DNA from: Rickettsiales bacterium
Lineage (GTDB): Bacteria > Pseudomonadota > Alphaproteobacteria > Rs-D84
DNA: 45,751 nucleotides
Direction of reading: 5' to 3'
Assembly: GCA_031256175.1 (NCBI GenBank)
Contig: JAIRRC010000001.1
Span: forward strand, 1-45,751
Part shown: one piece after another, positions 1-9,331 of the stretch
How positions within the stretch are numbered: position 1 is the first letter of the stretch
Layout of the letters: every line of letters starts with the position of its first letter
Made by a program: the position numbers and the translations under genes
The notes under the pieces: model-generated
What the model saw: only the letters and a program-made list of their open reading frames with translations
The model's database searches: none
Told to the model about the DNA's origin: nothing

Positions 1-68
1 CGGCCCGAATACAAGGCAGAAGCCAGACCCGCGGGACCAGAGCCCAAAATAACGATGTCGAATTTCAT
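1..68 (-). CDS. FAD-dependent oxidoreductase N-terminus, probably thioredoxin reductase (partial, runs off left edge)
   Basis: Reverse strand from ATG at 68 reads MKFDIVILGSGPAGLASALYSG, a Rossmann GxGxxG FAD-binding start. Confidence 0.65.
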   Translation of the reverse strand, partial: MKFDIVILGSGPAGLASALYSG

Positions 69-283
69 GATTTTTACCCTTCGGATTTATGAATATTACT
101 AAAATTCGGGCGCATCAGCAAGCCATTCTTGCCAAAAGATTCCCTTTTCCCAAAAACAATGGACAAAAATAAATTTTGCGGCGGAAAAATCAAAAATAAA
201 AAAGCCGATAAGTTATTGTTTTTTCAAACTTCAAGCGAAAAAAGTGAAAAATTGAAAAAATTCCTGACGCGAATCGCTAAAAA

Positions 284-299
284 ATACTATATCTTGTGT
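284..299. promoter_or_regulatory. Candidate NrdR box 1
   Basis: ATACTATATCTTGTGT; 14/16 by hand to ACACTATATATTGTGT; directly upstream of nrdD. Confidence 0.6.
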
Positions 300-315
300 C
301 TGTGGGGCCGAATCA

Positions 316-331
316 TCACCATATGTTGATT
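316..331. promoter_or_regulatory. Candidate NrdR box 2 (weaker)
   Basis: TCACCATATGTTGATT, about 11/16 to the same consensus; starts 32 bp after box 1, i.e. three helical turns. Confidence 0.4.
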
Positions 332-333
332 TT

Positions 334-2373
334 TTGGCGGAAATAGGCAAAAAGGGCAGGATTTTGGAAAAGTTCAAGAGCGCCATACCGAAAAACATCA
401 TAAAACGCGACGGGGTCGTCGTCCCATTCGATGTATCGAAAATATCCCATGCGATAGATTTGGCCGGGCGCGCGACCACCCCCTTCACCGAAAAACAAGT
501 GGCCGAGCTTACAAACAGCGTCATAGACGTCATAAACCATAAATACAAGGCCGACCAGGCCGTCTTCATAGAAAAGATACAGGACATAGTCGAACAGACC
601 CTGCTTAGCGCCGGGCACTATGAAACCGCCAAGGACTATATCCTTTACCGCGAAAAGCGCAACCAGGCCAGACAGATGGTGGACGTTGAAAAATCGGTGT
701 CGGAATATCTGAACCAGATGGACTGGCGCGTCAAGGAAAACGCGAATGTAGGCTATTCATTGGGCGGAATGATTCTGAACCTTTCCGGAAAGGTTATAGC
801 GAATTATTGGCTTAGCTCGGTCTATCCGTCCGAAATCGGCGAAGCGCACAGGAACGGCGACTTCCATATACACGATTTATCCATGCTGTCGGGATACTGC
901 GCGGGCTGGTCATTGCGCAAATTGCTCGAAGAAGGATTCAACGGCGTTCCCGGCCATATAGAGGCGGGCCCGCCGAAACACCTTTCCGCCGCCGTCGGCC
1001 AAATGGTGAATTTCATGGGCACGCTTCAAAACGAATGGGCGGGCGCGCAGGCATTCAGCTCGGTCGACACTTACCTTGCGCCATTCATCAAGAAAGACAA
1101 TATGGACTATAAGGAAGTGAAGCAGAAGATTCAAGAGCTTGTGTTCAACCTTTCGGTCCCGTCGCGCTGGGGCACCCAGACGCCCTTCACGAATTTCACC
1201 TTCGACATAGTGTGCCCGAAAGACCTTGCCGACCAGCGCCCCAAAATCGGCGGCGAATACGCGGACTTCAAATATTCCGATTTGCAGGCCGAAATGGACA
1301 TGGTGAACAAGGCGTATATAGAGGTCATGACCCGCGGCGACGAACAGGGCCGCCCCTTCACCTTCCCGATGCCGACATACAATATAACGCCGGAATTCGA
1401 CTGGGACAGCCCGACCGCGGACCTCATATTCGAAATGACGGCGAAATACGGAATGCCCTATTTCTCGAACTTCATCAATTCCGACATGAAGCCGTCCGAC
1501 GTGCGCAGCATGTGCTGCCGCCTGCGCCTCGACGTGCGCGAGCTGCTTAAACGCGGAAACGGCCTGTTCGGCTCGGCGGAAATGACCGGAAGCATCGGGG
1601 TCGTCACCATCAACTGCGCGCGCTTGGGCTATAATTTCAAGGGCAATTTGGACGGGCTTTACTACCGCCTGGACCAGCTGATGAACCTTGCGAAATCTTC
1701 GCTCGAAATCAAAAGGAAAACCGTCCAAAAGCTTATGGACGCGGGGCTTTATCCCTTCACCAAGCGCTGGCTGGGCAGTTTGCGCAACCATTTCTCGACC
1801 ATCGGGATAAACGGCGTGAACGAGATGATAAGGAATTTCACCAACGACGAATTCGATTTGACCGACCCGCGCGGCCAGAAGATGGCGCTTGAATTCATGG
1901 ACCATATCCGCGGCAAGATGCAGGAATTCCAAGCCGAAACCGGACAGATGTATAATCTGGAAGCCACCCCGGGCGAAGGCAGCACGTATCGCTTCGCGAA
2001 GGAAGACCTTAAAATCTACGGCGGCAAGATGCTGCAAGCCGGACCGAAGGACGCGCCCTATTACACCAATTCCAGCCAGATACACACGGGCTTCACGGAC
2101 GATATGTTCGAAGCATTGGACCTTCAAGACGAATTGCAGACGAAATACACGGGCGGAAGCGTCCTGCACCTTTATATGGGCGAGAGATTGAGTTCCGGAA
2201 AGGCCGCGCGCGACATAGTCAAAAAGATATTCGAGAATTACCGCGTGCCTTATATAACGCTCACGCCGACCTTCTCGATTTGCCCGAAGCACGGCTATCT
2301 TACGGGCATGCACGAATACTGCCCGACCTGCGATTCGGAAATACTTAAACAAAAAAGCACGAACTTGGAATAA
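334..2373 (+). CDS. nrdD: Anaerobic ribonucleoside-triphosphate reductase, catalytic part lacking the glycyl-radical domain
   Basis: ATP-cone start (IIKRDGVVVPFD), class III RNR core, C-terminal zinc motif CPKHGYL...CPTC, then stop. No in-frame ATG start; TTG at 334 or 364 (after AAGGGCAGG). Confidence 0.9.
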   Translation: MAEIGKKGRILEKFKSAIPKNIIKRDGVVVPFDVSKISHAIDLAGRATTPFTEKQVAELTNSVIDVINHKYKADQAVFIEKIQDIVEQTLLSAGHYETAKDYILYREKRNQARQMVDVEKSVSEYLNQMDWRVKENANVGYSLGGMILNLSGKVIANYWLSSVYPSEIGEAHRNGDFHIHDLSMLSGYCAGWSLRKLLEEGFNGVPGHIEAGPPKHLSAAVGQMVNFMGTLQNEWAGAQAFSSVDTYLAPFIKKDNMDYKEVKQKIQELVFNLSVPSRWGTQTPFTNFTFDIVCPKDLADQRPKIGGEYADFKYSDLQAEMDMVNKAYIEVMTRGDEQGRPFTFPMPTYNITPEFDWDSPTADLIFEMTAKYGMPYFSNFINSDMKPSDVRSMCCRLRLDVRELLKRGNGLFGSAEMTGSIGVVTINCARLGYNFKGNLDGLYYRLDQLMNLAKSSLEIKRKTVQKLMDAGLYPFTKRWLGSLRNHFSTIGINGVNEMIRNFTNDEFDLTDPRGQKMALEFMDHIRGKMQEFQAETGQMYNLEATPGEGSTYRFAKEDLKIYGGKMLQAGPKDAPYYTNSSQIHTGFTDDMFEALDLQDELQTKYTGGSVLHLYMGERLSSGKAARDIVKKIFENYRVPYITLTPTFSICPKHGYLTGMHEYCPTCDSEILKQKSTNLE

Positions 2374-2387
2374 AAAAGGAGAGGAAA

Positions 2388-2582
2388 ATGGAAAAATTCG
2401 CGAACGAGCTAAGCGCCCCAAAAAGAACCCGATGCGAAAACTGGTCCCGCGCCATGGGATATATGCGCCCGACCTCGAACTTCAATCCGGGGAAAAAGTC
2501 GGAATTCAACGACCGCAAGTATTTCACCGAAGCCAAGGCAATGGCGAAGGAATTCGGCGAATGCGCGAAAATGGCGGCATAA
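2388..2582 (+). CDS. Stand-alone glycyl-radical domain of NrdD (64 aa)
   Basis: RTRCENWSRAMGYMRPTSNFNPGKKSEFNDRKYFTE matches the NrdD C-terminal glycyl-radical segment; SD AGGAG 6 nt upstream of ATG. Confidence 0.8.
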   Translation: MEKFANELSAPKRTRCENWSRAMGYMRPTSNFNPGKKSEFNDRKYFTEAKAMAKEFGECAKMAA

Positions 2583-3274
2583 ATTCCCCGATTGCCGGGG
2601 GCATGACCCCTTTCACCACGATAGACTATCCGGGCAAGGTGGCCGCGGTTGTATTCCTATGCGGATGCAATCTTAGATGCAAACATTGCTCGAACCCTCA
2701 AATATTGGAAACGGACGAAACAGATATAAAGCGCGCGGGCGACAACTGGCGGCGCGTTACGGATTTTTTGACCAGGCGGGCCGGCAAATTGGACGCCGTG
2801 GTCTTTTCCGGGGGCGAAGCGACATTGCAGGCCGAATCATTGGCGGCCGCGATTCCCGAAATCAAAAAAATGAATTATAAAATCGGACTGCATACGAACG
2901 GCACGCTGCCGGACAAACTCGCCTTATTGCTGCCGCACATCGACTGGGTCGGGATGGATATAAAGACCGACCGGGACAATTATGCGGCTCTGACCGGAAT
3001 CGACGCATGGGAAAAGGTTATGGAATCGCTCTCCCTGCTTTTGGCCCGGGGCGGCGAATTCGAAATCAGAACGACCCTTGATTCGCGGTTCATTTCCAAA
3101 AAATCATTGGAAGAACTTGCAAAACTTTTAAGCGCGAAGGGCGTCAAAAACTATGCGGTGCAGAAAGTGAACACCGTCGGCCTTGCGGAAAAAGACGCGC
3201 CCGCCGGATTTTCCGAATTGTTCGACAAAGACGCGATGCGCGCCCTGTTCCCGAATTTTATAATCAGAGATTGA
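2561..3274 (+). CDS. nrdG: Anaerobic RNR-activating protein, radical SAM
   Basis: GGMTPFTTIDYPGKVAAVVFLCGCNLRCKHCSNPQIL contains CxxxCxxC; overlaps the preceding ORF. Confidence 0.88.
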   Translation: MRENGGINSPIAGGMTPFTTIDYPGKVAAVVFLCGCNLRCKHCSNPQILETDETDIKRAGDNWRRVTDFLTRRAGKLDAVVFSGGEATLQAESLAAAIPEIKKMNYKIGLHTNGTLPDKLALLLPHIDWVGMDIKTDRDNYAALTGIDAWEKVMESLSLLLARGGEFEIRTTLDSRFISKKSLEELAKLLSAKGVKNYAVQKVNTVGLAEKDAPAGFSELFDKDAMRALFPNFIIRD

Positions 3275-3839
3275 ATTCCGGGCCGTGGCCGGGGATGACG
3301 CGGGCGCGGATATTCATTTTTTTGAATTCTTCCAAAGATTTTCCCATAGCGGCCGGGTCGCCGCCCAATAAATCGGTGCGGCCCGCGGCGCCGTCGAAAA
3401 TAAAATCGCCGGACAGGAAAACGCCCTCGGGCTCGAAATAAAAACACAGCTGGCCGGGCGAATGGCCGGGCGCCGCCATCGCGCGGGCGCGCAGGCCGGG
3501 CAGGAATTCGGTTTCGCCCGGCTTCATATCTATGGTTTCCCCCAGCGCATCATAGCCGGCCTGGCGCAGAATCATATCGCTAAAACCGCGCGCGACGGGA
3601 ATATCAAGCGCGGACATATAAACGGGCACGTTCCAGCCGTTCGCGGCGGATATATGGTCGAAATGGCCGTGGGTAAGATATATGGCGCGAAGGTTCCTGC
3701 CGGCCGCAGCCTTTTCCAAAATTCGCCTGTCTCCGTTCGGGTCGACCAGGGCGGCGTCGCCGCCGTTCGAAACAAGAATCGTGTTCGTTTCGAAGCCTGG
3801 AACGAAATAGGTTTTTATGATTTCGAACGACGCGGCCAT
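3264..3839 (-). CDS. MBL-fold metallo-hydrolase
   Basis: THGHFDH motif, MAAPGHSPGQ, VIPGHGPE. Confidence 0.88.
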   Translation of the reverse strand: MAASFEIIKTYFVPGFETNTILVSNGGDAALVDPNGDRRILEKAAAGRNLRAIYLTHGHFDHISAANGWNVPVYMSALDIPVARGFSDMILRQAGYDALGETIDMKPGETEFLPGLRARAMAAPGHSPGQLCFYFEPEGVFLSGDFIFDGAAGRTDLLGGDPAAMGKSLEEFKKMNIRARVIPGHGPEFNL

Positions 3840-5950
3840 TACCTAATATGCCTTTTGCCGTTGCCGTCGGGGGCGGTTATCACGCCGTCTTTCTCCATGC
3901 GCTCGATAAAGGTCGCGGCCTTGTTGTATCCGACGCGGAGCACCCGCTGAACATAGCTGGTCGTCGGTTTCTTGTCGCGGATTACGGCTTCGACGGCCTG
4001 GCGGTAAAGCGCGTCGTCCTTGTCGTCTTTCGATGGTTTAAGGCCCGGGATTGAATAGCCCGCGCCCGCGGCGCCATCCTCGTCCTCGCCTATGCCTTCC
4101 ATATATTCGGGCTCGCCTTGTTTCCGCAGGTGTTCGGCGACTGCGTGCGCTTCGGCGCCGCTGATGAAGGCCGCGTGTATTCGGACCGGCGCGCGGCCGC
4201 CTTCAAGATAAAGCATGTCGCCCGCGGGCAGAAGCTGCTCGGCGCCCTTGGTCGCAAGGATGGTTATGCTGTCGATGGCGCTAAGCGTCTGGAAACTTAT
4301 GCGGGTCGGGAAATTGGCCTTGATGACGCCGGTTATGGTTTCGACGCTCGGGCGCTGGGTCGCGATGACGACGTGGATACCGGCCGCGCGCGCCTTTTGG
4401 GCAAGGCGCTGCAAGCAGGCCTCGACCTCCTTGCCGCCGGTCATCATAAGGTCGGCCATCTCGTCTATGACAAGGACAAGGTAGGGCATATCGGACAGGT
4501 CCATGCTTCGCGTTTCGTAAATGATGGCGCCGGTCTCGGTATCGGTTCCGGTCGCGACCTGCTCGGTCAGGACTTCGCCGTTGTCCCGAAGCTCCGCCAT
4601 CCTCTCGTTATATGTCGCAAGGTTCTGGACGCCCTGCTTTTTGAGTCTGTTATATCGGTTCTCCATTTCCGCAACCGCCCATTTAAGGGTCTTGACCGAT
4701 TTCATCGCGTCGGTCACGACCGGGGTAAGCAGATGCGGTATGCCGTCCCAAAGGGTGAAGTCGACGCCCTTGGGGTCGATTAGAATCAGCTTGCATTCGT
4801 CGGGGCGGAAGCGGTAAAGGACGGACAAGATTATGGACTGGATGAAGACCGATTTTCCGGTTCCGGTCCGGCCCGCAATCATAAGGTGCGGCATGCGGGC
4901 AAGGTCGGCATAGACCGGCTCGCCCCCGATGGAAACGCCCAGGGCGATTGGGATGCCCATATTGCTTTGTGTAAATTTCGGGTTCTGCATAAGGCCCTGG
5001 AAGCGGACCATCTGGCGGGTGATGTTTGGAAGCTCAACCCCGATAACGGTCGTGCCGGATATATGCGCCATGCGGATATTTTCGCTTGCCATGACGCGGG
5101 TAATGTCTTTGGCCGTATCGGTAATTTTCGAAGTCTTGACGCCCTTGCCCGGCTCGAACTCGTAAAGGGTCACGATGGGGCCGGGCTTGATTCCGACGAC
5201 GTCGCCCTCGACCCCGAACTCCATAAATTTGTCTGCCAAGGACACGGCGGCCTGGCGCTGGGCGGCGCCGATGGTCTGCCTTGTCGCGGTTCCGCGCTCC
5301 AATATATTAAGCGGCGGATATTCATAGGACTTTGCCGGCTTTCTCACTCTTTTTGCCGGGGTATCCGCCGGCTTTTTAACGCTGCGGGCGGGGGCTTTTC
5401 TTGCGCGGAAAACCCCGGGCGGGGCGATTTCCGGGCGCGGCGGGCGCTTGCCCTGCATAAGGCCGGATATATAGCGGATATGGCCGGAATTGATGCCGGT
5501 CAAAAGGACGAATATGGCGAAAGCGGCCGGCAAAAGGACCAGGCCAAGCATGAATCCAAGCCCCGGAAGTATACCGGACACGTCATAACTGGCTATCGCG
5601 CCAAGGACGCCCCCGTATGCCCCGCCGCTAAGCAGGCCGACGCCGAACGACGCCAGCAGAACGGACAGGGCCCCAAGCAGAAAAGGCATTTGGAAATCGC
5701 CGAACCGGGGGGATTTCCAAAGCATGGCATAGCCGCCCTTCCATAAATAGAAGCAAAGCATGGCTGCGGCAACGCTACCTATGCCGTTCCTAAAAAACTC
5801 GGCCACAAGCGACAAGACGCTGGTGTCGGCGACGTCATAGAAGGCAAGGCTTAAAAGAACGACCAGACCCAGAACGATTGCGCCGAAGCCCAGCGCGGTC
5901 ATAAGACCCCGCTTCAAGAATTCCCTTAAAGAATTGGGTAGAAATTGCAA
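3839..5950 (-). CDS. ftsK: DNA translocase FtsK/SpoIIIE
   Basis: N-terminal TM segments, Walker A AGRTGTGKS, VIDEMADLMM, C-terminal winged-helix gamma domain. Confidence 0.93.
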   Translation of the reverse strand: MQFLPNSLREFLKRGLMTALGFGAIVLGLVVLLSLAFYDVADTSVLSLVAEFFRNGIGSVAAAMLCFYLWKGGYAMLWKSPRFGDFQMPFLLGALSVLLASFGVGLLSGGAYGGVLGAIASYDVSGILPGLGFMLGLVLLPAAFAIFVLLTGINSGHIRYISGLMQGKRPPRPEIAPPGVFRARKAPARSVKKPADTPAKRVRKPAKSYEYPPLNILERGTATRQTIGAAQRQAAVSLADKFMEFGVEGDVVGIKPGPIVTLYEFEPGKGVKTSKITDTAKDITRVMASENIRMAHISGTTVIGVELPNITRQMVRFQGLMQNPKFTQSNMGIPIALGVSIGGEPVYADLARMPHLMIAGRTGTGKSVFIQSIILSVLYRFRPDECKLILIDPKGVDFTLWDGIPHLLTPVVTDAMKSVKTLKWAVAEMENRYNRLKKQGVQNLATYNERMAELRDNGEVLTEQVATGTDTETGAIIYETRSMDLSDMPYLVLVIDEMADLMMTGGKEVEACLQRLAQKARAAGIHVVIATQRPSVETITGVIKANFPTRISFQTLSAIDSITILATKGAEQLLPAGDMLYLEGGRAPVRIHAAFISGAEAHAVAEHLRKQGEPEYMEGIGEDEDGAAGAGYSIPGLKPSKDDKDDALYRQAVEAVIRDKKPTTSYVQRVLRVGYNKAATFIERMEKDGVITAPDGNGKRHIR

Positions 5951-5972
5951 TGCGATGTTCCTTAACTATATC

Positions 5973-6119
5973 GTCATTCCGGGCGGTTCGCGGCGAAGCC
6001 CGCAAGGGCGAAGACGGATGACCCGGAATCCAGGTTATAAGGCCCGCGTTAGCGGGTCAATAAAGTGTCTATTATAATAGACAGCTTATAACCTGGATGG
6101 TCGGATTAAATCCGACCAT
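5973..6119. repeat. Compound palindromic intergenic element (GTCAT type plus three-way junction)
   Basis: ATTCCGGG/CCCGGAAT (5976-5983/6022-6029); CCAGGTTATAAG/CTTATAACCTGG (6030-6041/6085-6096) enclosing CCCGC/GCGGG and the 18-nt palindrome TGTCTATTATAATAGACA; then ATGGTCGGATT/AATCCGACCAT (6097-6119). Confidence 0.8.
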
Positions 6120-6129
6120 GACAAATGAA

Positions 6130-6321
6130 TTACTTCTTCTTTTTCGCGCTTTTCTTCGGCGAAGGTTTTTTCGCGGCCGGTTTTTCCGCCGGCTTCACTT
6201 CCTTCTTGAAGATTTTTACGCCTTCGGCGATGTTTTTCATCATGCCCGGAATCTTGCTGGACCCGAACAGAATGACAATCAAAGCGGCAATCAATATTAT
6301 TTCCCAAATACCCGGACGCAT
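6130..6321 (-). CDS. tatA: Sec-independent translocase TatA/E
   Basis: MRPGIWEIILIAALIVILFGSSKIPGMMKNIAEGVKIFKKE, TM helix plus amphipathic helix. Confidence 0.88.
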   Translation of the reverse strand: MRPGIWEIILIAALIVILFGSSKIPGMMKNIAEGVKIFKKEVKPAEKPAAKKPSPKKSAKKKK

Positions 6322-6377
6322 GGTTTTCTCCTTATTTTATATAAATCATTATAATGAAAATCGGGCCCGAAAGCAAG

Positions 6378-6848
6378 CTATCGCTTAATGACGCACTGCC
6401 TGCTGGGGAAGCCCGGAAAGTCCCGGACGGCGACTTTATCCCCGCCGCAATCGGCGACGCATTTGTTCAAGCGCGCGTCGTAATAAGGCGCGTCAGGATT
6501 GCAGGCGAAGAACCAATGGGGGATTTTCGGACGGCCCTTGGACACCGCGACGCGCGGCATCGCGTTTTCGGGAAGCGCGGCCGGGGACGCGAAGACTTTC
6601 AGATAAGCGCGGGACGCGCGGCAGGACGACAATCTTTCCACGCCGAACACACTCCGACAGACCTTGGCGCGGCCGTATCCGCAGCCCTCGGGAACAGCGT
6701 CGCCCGCCATGACATCGCCGCCGAATTTCATATGCTTGCAGGGCTTTTCCAAAAGAACGAATCCCGCGAACCATACAAGAACCGCGACGGACGCCAGGAA
6801 TCCCAGCAGGAACGCGGCTGCTTCGAAAAGTTTTTTGGATTTTTTCAT
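6378..6848 (-). CDS. Hypothetical protein, one N-terminal TM, cysteine-rich
   Basis: ORF abutting the SPOR gene; N-terminal hydrophobic helix and about 9 Cys. Confidence 0.6.
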   Translation of the reverse strand: MKKSKKLFEAAAFLLGFLASVAVLVWFAGFVLLEKPCKHMKFGGDVMAGDAVPEGCGYGRAKVCRSVFGVERLSSCRASRAYLKVFASPAALPENAMPRVAVSKGRPKIPHWFFACNPDAPYYDARLNKCVADCGGDKVAVRDFPGFPSRQCVIKR

Positions 6849-6850
6849 TA

Positions 6851-7516
6851 TTATTTACCGGTCGGGACGGCGAAGCAGTTTATGCCGCGGTTCTTGGCGC
6901 GGTTGCAGAAGGCGTTGGCGTCGCCGCCGGTCGCGAAGCTCGGCACCCGCAAACGGAACGTGGTCGCGCCGTTCGGAAGCGTCGCTGAAATTATGGAAAT
7001 GGTCCTGCCGCCGAAAAGCTCTTTATGGTTGGACTGCAAATTCTTCTGCTCGCGCTCGGCCGCGGCGCGCGTGGACAGCGAGCCGACCTGCGCCGACCAT
7101 GCGGCGTTCGCGGCCGGCTTCGCGGCGCGCGCATTGCCGCCGTTCGATGGCAGGGGTTTTGGCTTCGAAACTTTTATATCGCCCGCGGCGGGATTGAATT
7201 TGACGTCTTTCCTGTCCTCGACCACGCGCTGGGTCAGGCCGTTCGGGTCGGCGTTTACGGCATCGACCATGTCCGCCGTGTCCGCGACATCGTCGGAATT
7301 TCCAAGGACTATTTCGGCGACTTGGTCGCGGGGCCCGGCGCTTTTTCCGGCAAGCTTATACACGACGTATCCGGCGGCGGCAAGCGCCAAGGCGCCGACT
7401 ATCGCCAGCTTCCATAAATTGCTTCCCCTGCCGCGCGGCGCGAAGATAGAGCCTTCGGAATCGAGCTCCGGCAAATCGTCGTTCAAATCGAGCAGGTCGA
7501 TATTATTGTCCGCCAT
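6851..7516 (-). CDS. SPOR-domain membrane protein
   Basis: Start MADNNIDLLDL; one TM; C-terminal AWSAQVGSLSTRAAAEREQKNLQ...TFRLRVPSFATGGDANAFCNRAK is SPOR-like. Confidence 0.75.
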   Translation of the reverse strand: MADNNIDLLDLNDDLPELDSEGSIFAPRGRGSNLWKLAIVGALALAAAGYVVYKLAGKSAGPRDQVAEIVLGNSDDVADTADMVDAVNADPNGLTQRVVEDRKDVKFNPAAGDIKVSKPKPLPSNGGNARAAKPAANAAWSAQVGSLSTRAAAEREQKNLQSNHKELFGGRTISIISATLPNGATTFRLRVPSFATGGDANAFCNRAKNRGINCFAVPTGK

Positions 7517-7536
7517 AAGTCCCCCTAATAATTTTC

Positions 7537-7866
7537 CTACCAGCCGGTCGCGCAATAGGTCGTGAACATCGAAAGGACCACGCCGACGCCGCTAAGCATG
7601 ACGAATCCGACCAGAAGGGCAAGCCCCTTTTTCTTGGCTTCCTCGGCGAATTTGAATTCGCCGCCCGAGATATAACCCCAAGCCCATCCGGCTATGACAA
7701 ATGCCGCGCCGATAAAGGCCAGGTTGCGCAGCAGCTTGAATATGCCCTGCATTTCGGTGCAAAGGGTCTGCATATTGACGGCGGGCGCCGCGTCCGCGAA
7801 GCCGATTGTCGCCGCCAGCGCGACGGCGGCTACGGACAAAACCTTAAGCATTCTGTTAAATTTCAT
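7537..7866 (-). CDS. VirB2/TrbC-like pilin-type small protein
   Basis: Signal peptide (ADAAPA) followed by two hydrophobic helices separated by a short charged loop, as in VirB2/TrbC. Confidence 0.6.
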   Translation of the reverse strand: MKFNRMLKVLSVAAVALAATIGFADAAPAVNMQTLCTEMQGIFKLLRNLAFIGAAFVIAGWAWGYISGGEFKFAEEAKKKGLALLVGFVMLSGVGVVLSMFTTYCATGW

Positions 7867-7927
7867 GAAGAAGCTCCTTTTGTATGCTTTACAAGGGATT
7901 ATACCATAAAAAAAGGCGGTTCACAAA

Positions 7928-9202
7928 TTATTTTTTGGAATCGCGCAGCCTCTCCCAATAATCGACGCGCTTCTTGATTTCACGCTCGAAGCCGATTTCG
8001 CGCGGCTCGTAGAAAGTCTTGCGGCCCATCTGTTCGGGGAAGCAGTTCTGGCCGGAAAAACCGCTTTCGGTTTCCGGCTCGTATATATAGCCCTTGCCGT
8101 AATCCAAGCTTTTCATCATTTTGGTCGGGGCGTTGAGGATGTTTTTGGGCGGCGTCAAGGTGCCGTATTGGCGCGCGGCCGCGACGGCGGCGTTCTTGGC
8201 CTTGTATCCGGCCGTGGATTTGGGCGAAGTGCCAAGATATATGACGGCGTGGGTCAGGGCCAAATCGCCTTCGGGCGAACCCATGCGCTTATAAGTTTCC
8301 CAGGCGGTCAAGACGACCGAAAGGGCGTGCGGGTCGGCCATGCCTATATCCTCCATAGCGAAGTTCGAAAGGCGGCGGAAGACATACTGCGGGTCCTGGC
8401 CCGCGACAAGCATGCGCGCGGTCCAATAAAGCGCGGCGTCCGTGTCGCTTGCGCGAAGGGATTTATGAATGGCTGAAATCAGATTATAATGCTCGTCCCC
8501 GTCCCTGTCCGAAAGGGGCGCGCGCTTTTGGATGGCCGCGACCAAAGCGTCCGAATCCAGTTCCTTCTTGAATTTGGCGTTGGCCAGATATTCTATCGTG
8601 TTAAGAAGAAAGCGCGCGTCGCCGTCCGCCATGGCCGCCAGTTTAAGGCGCGCGTCCTGCGTCAAAGGCAGCTTTATATCCAGGAATTTTTCGGCGCGCG
8701 CCATCAGGGTCATCAGGTCTTCGGTCATCAATGGCTCCAACACGCCTATATGGCAGCGCGACAAAAGCGCATTGTTCAGATTGAAGCTTGGGTTTTCTGT
8801 CGTCGCGCCTATGAAGACAATCGTGCCGTCTTCGATGTATGGCAGAAGCGTGTCTTGCTGGGTCTTGTTGAAGCGGTGGATTTCATCGATGAAAAGCAAA
8901 GTCCCCTTGCCTATTTCGCGCAGCATTTTGGCACTCTCGACCGCCTTCTTTATGTCGGCGGTTCCGGAAAAGACGGCGGACATCTGCATGAATTCCAAGG
9001 CGGAAGTATCCGCCAAAGCGCGCGCCAGTGTCGTTTTGCCGCAACCGGGCGGGCCCCATAGAATCATGTTGGATAGTTTTCCGGCTTCGGCCATGCGGCG
9101 CACCAGGCCGGTTTCGCCCAGCAATAATTTCTGGCCGACCATATCGTCCATGGTCTTGGGCCGCATAAGGTCAGCTAAGGGTTTATTTAATTTATCGGTC
9201 AT
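7928..9202 (-). CDS. rarA: Replication-associated recombination protein A (AAA+ ATPase)
   Basis: RPKTMDDMVGQ, GPPGCGKTTLA, FIDEIHRFNKTQQD, TTENPSFNLN. Confidence 0.93.
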   Translation of the reverse strand: MTDKLNKPLADLMRPKTMDDMVGQKLLLGETGLVRRMAEAGKLSNMILWGPPGCGKTTLARALADTSALEFMQMSAVFSGTADIKKAVESAKMLREIGKGTLLFIDEIHRFNKTQQDTLLPYIEDGTIVFIGATTENPSFNLNNALLSRCHIGVLEPLMTEDLMTLMARAEKFLDIKLPLTQDARLKLAAMADGDARFLLNTIEYLANAKFKKELDSDALVAAIQKRAPLSDRDGDEHYNLISAIHKSLRASDTDAALYWTARMLVAGQDPQYVFRRLSNFAMEDIGMADPHALSVVLTAWETYKRMGSPEGDLALTHAVIYLGTSPKSTAGYKAKNAAVAAARQYGTLTPPKNILNAPTKMMKSLDYGKGYIYEPETESGFSGQNCFPEQMGRKTFYEPREIGFEREIKKRVDYWERLRDSKK

Positions 9203-9210
9203 TTTACTTT

Positions 9211-9265
9211 TTCCCCATAAAACCAACCCGTGCCAGGGCGGTTTTATGGGGGCCCCGTTTTTATT
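9211..9265. repeat. Hairpin element A (GGGGCCCC-terminated)
   Basis: Perfect 11-bp stem CCCCATAAAAC/GTTTTATGGGG followed by GCCCCGTTTTTATTTT. Confidence 0.7.
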
Positions 9266-9331
9266 TTATTGTAATTTTACTTGTATTTTACTTTATTTAT
9301 ATTATGGTAGAACATATAGGGGTAAAAATCA

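Noticed and set aside
129-329. 66-aa + ORF upstream of nrdD
   Set aside because: AT-rich, Lys-rich, overlaps the proposed NrdR boxes and promoter region; no motif.
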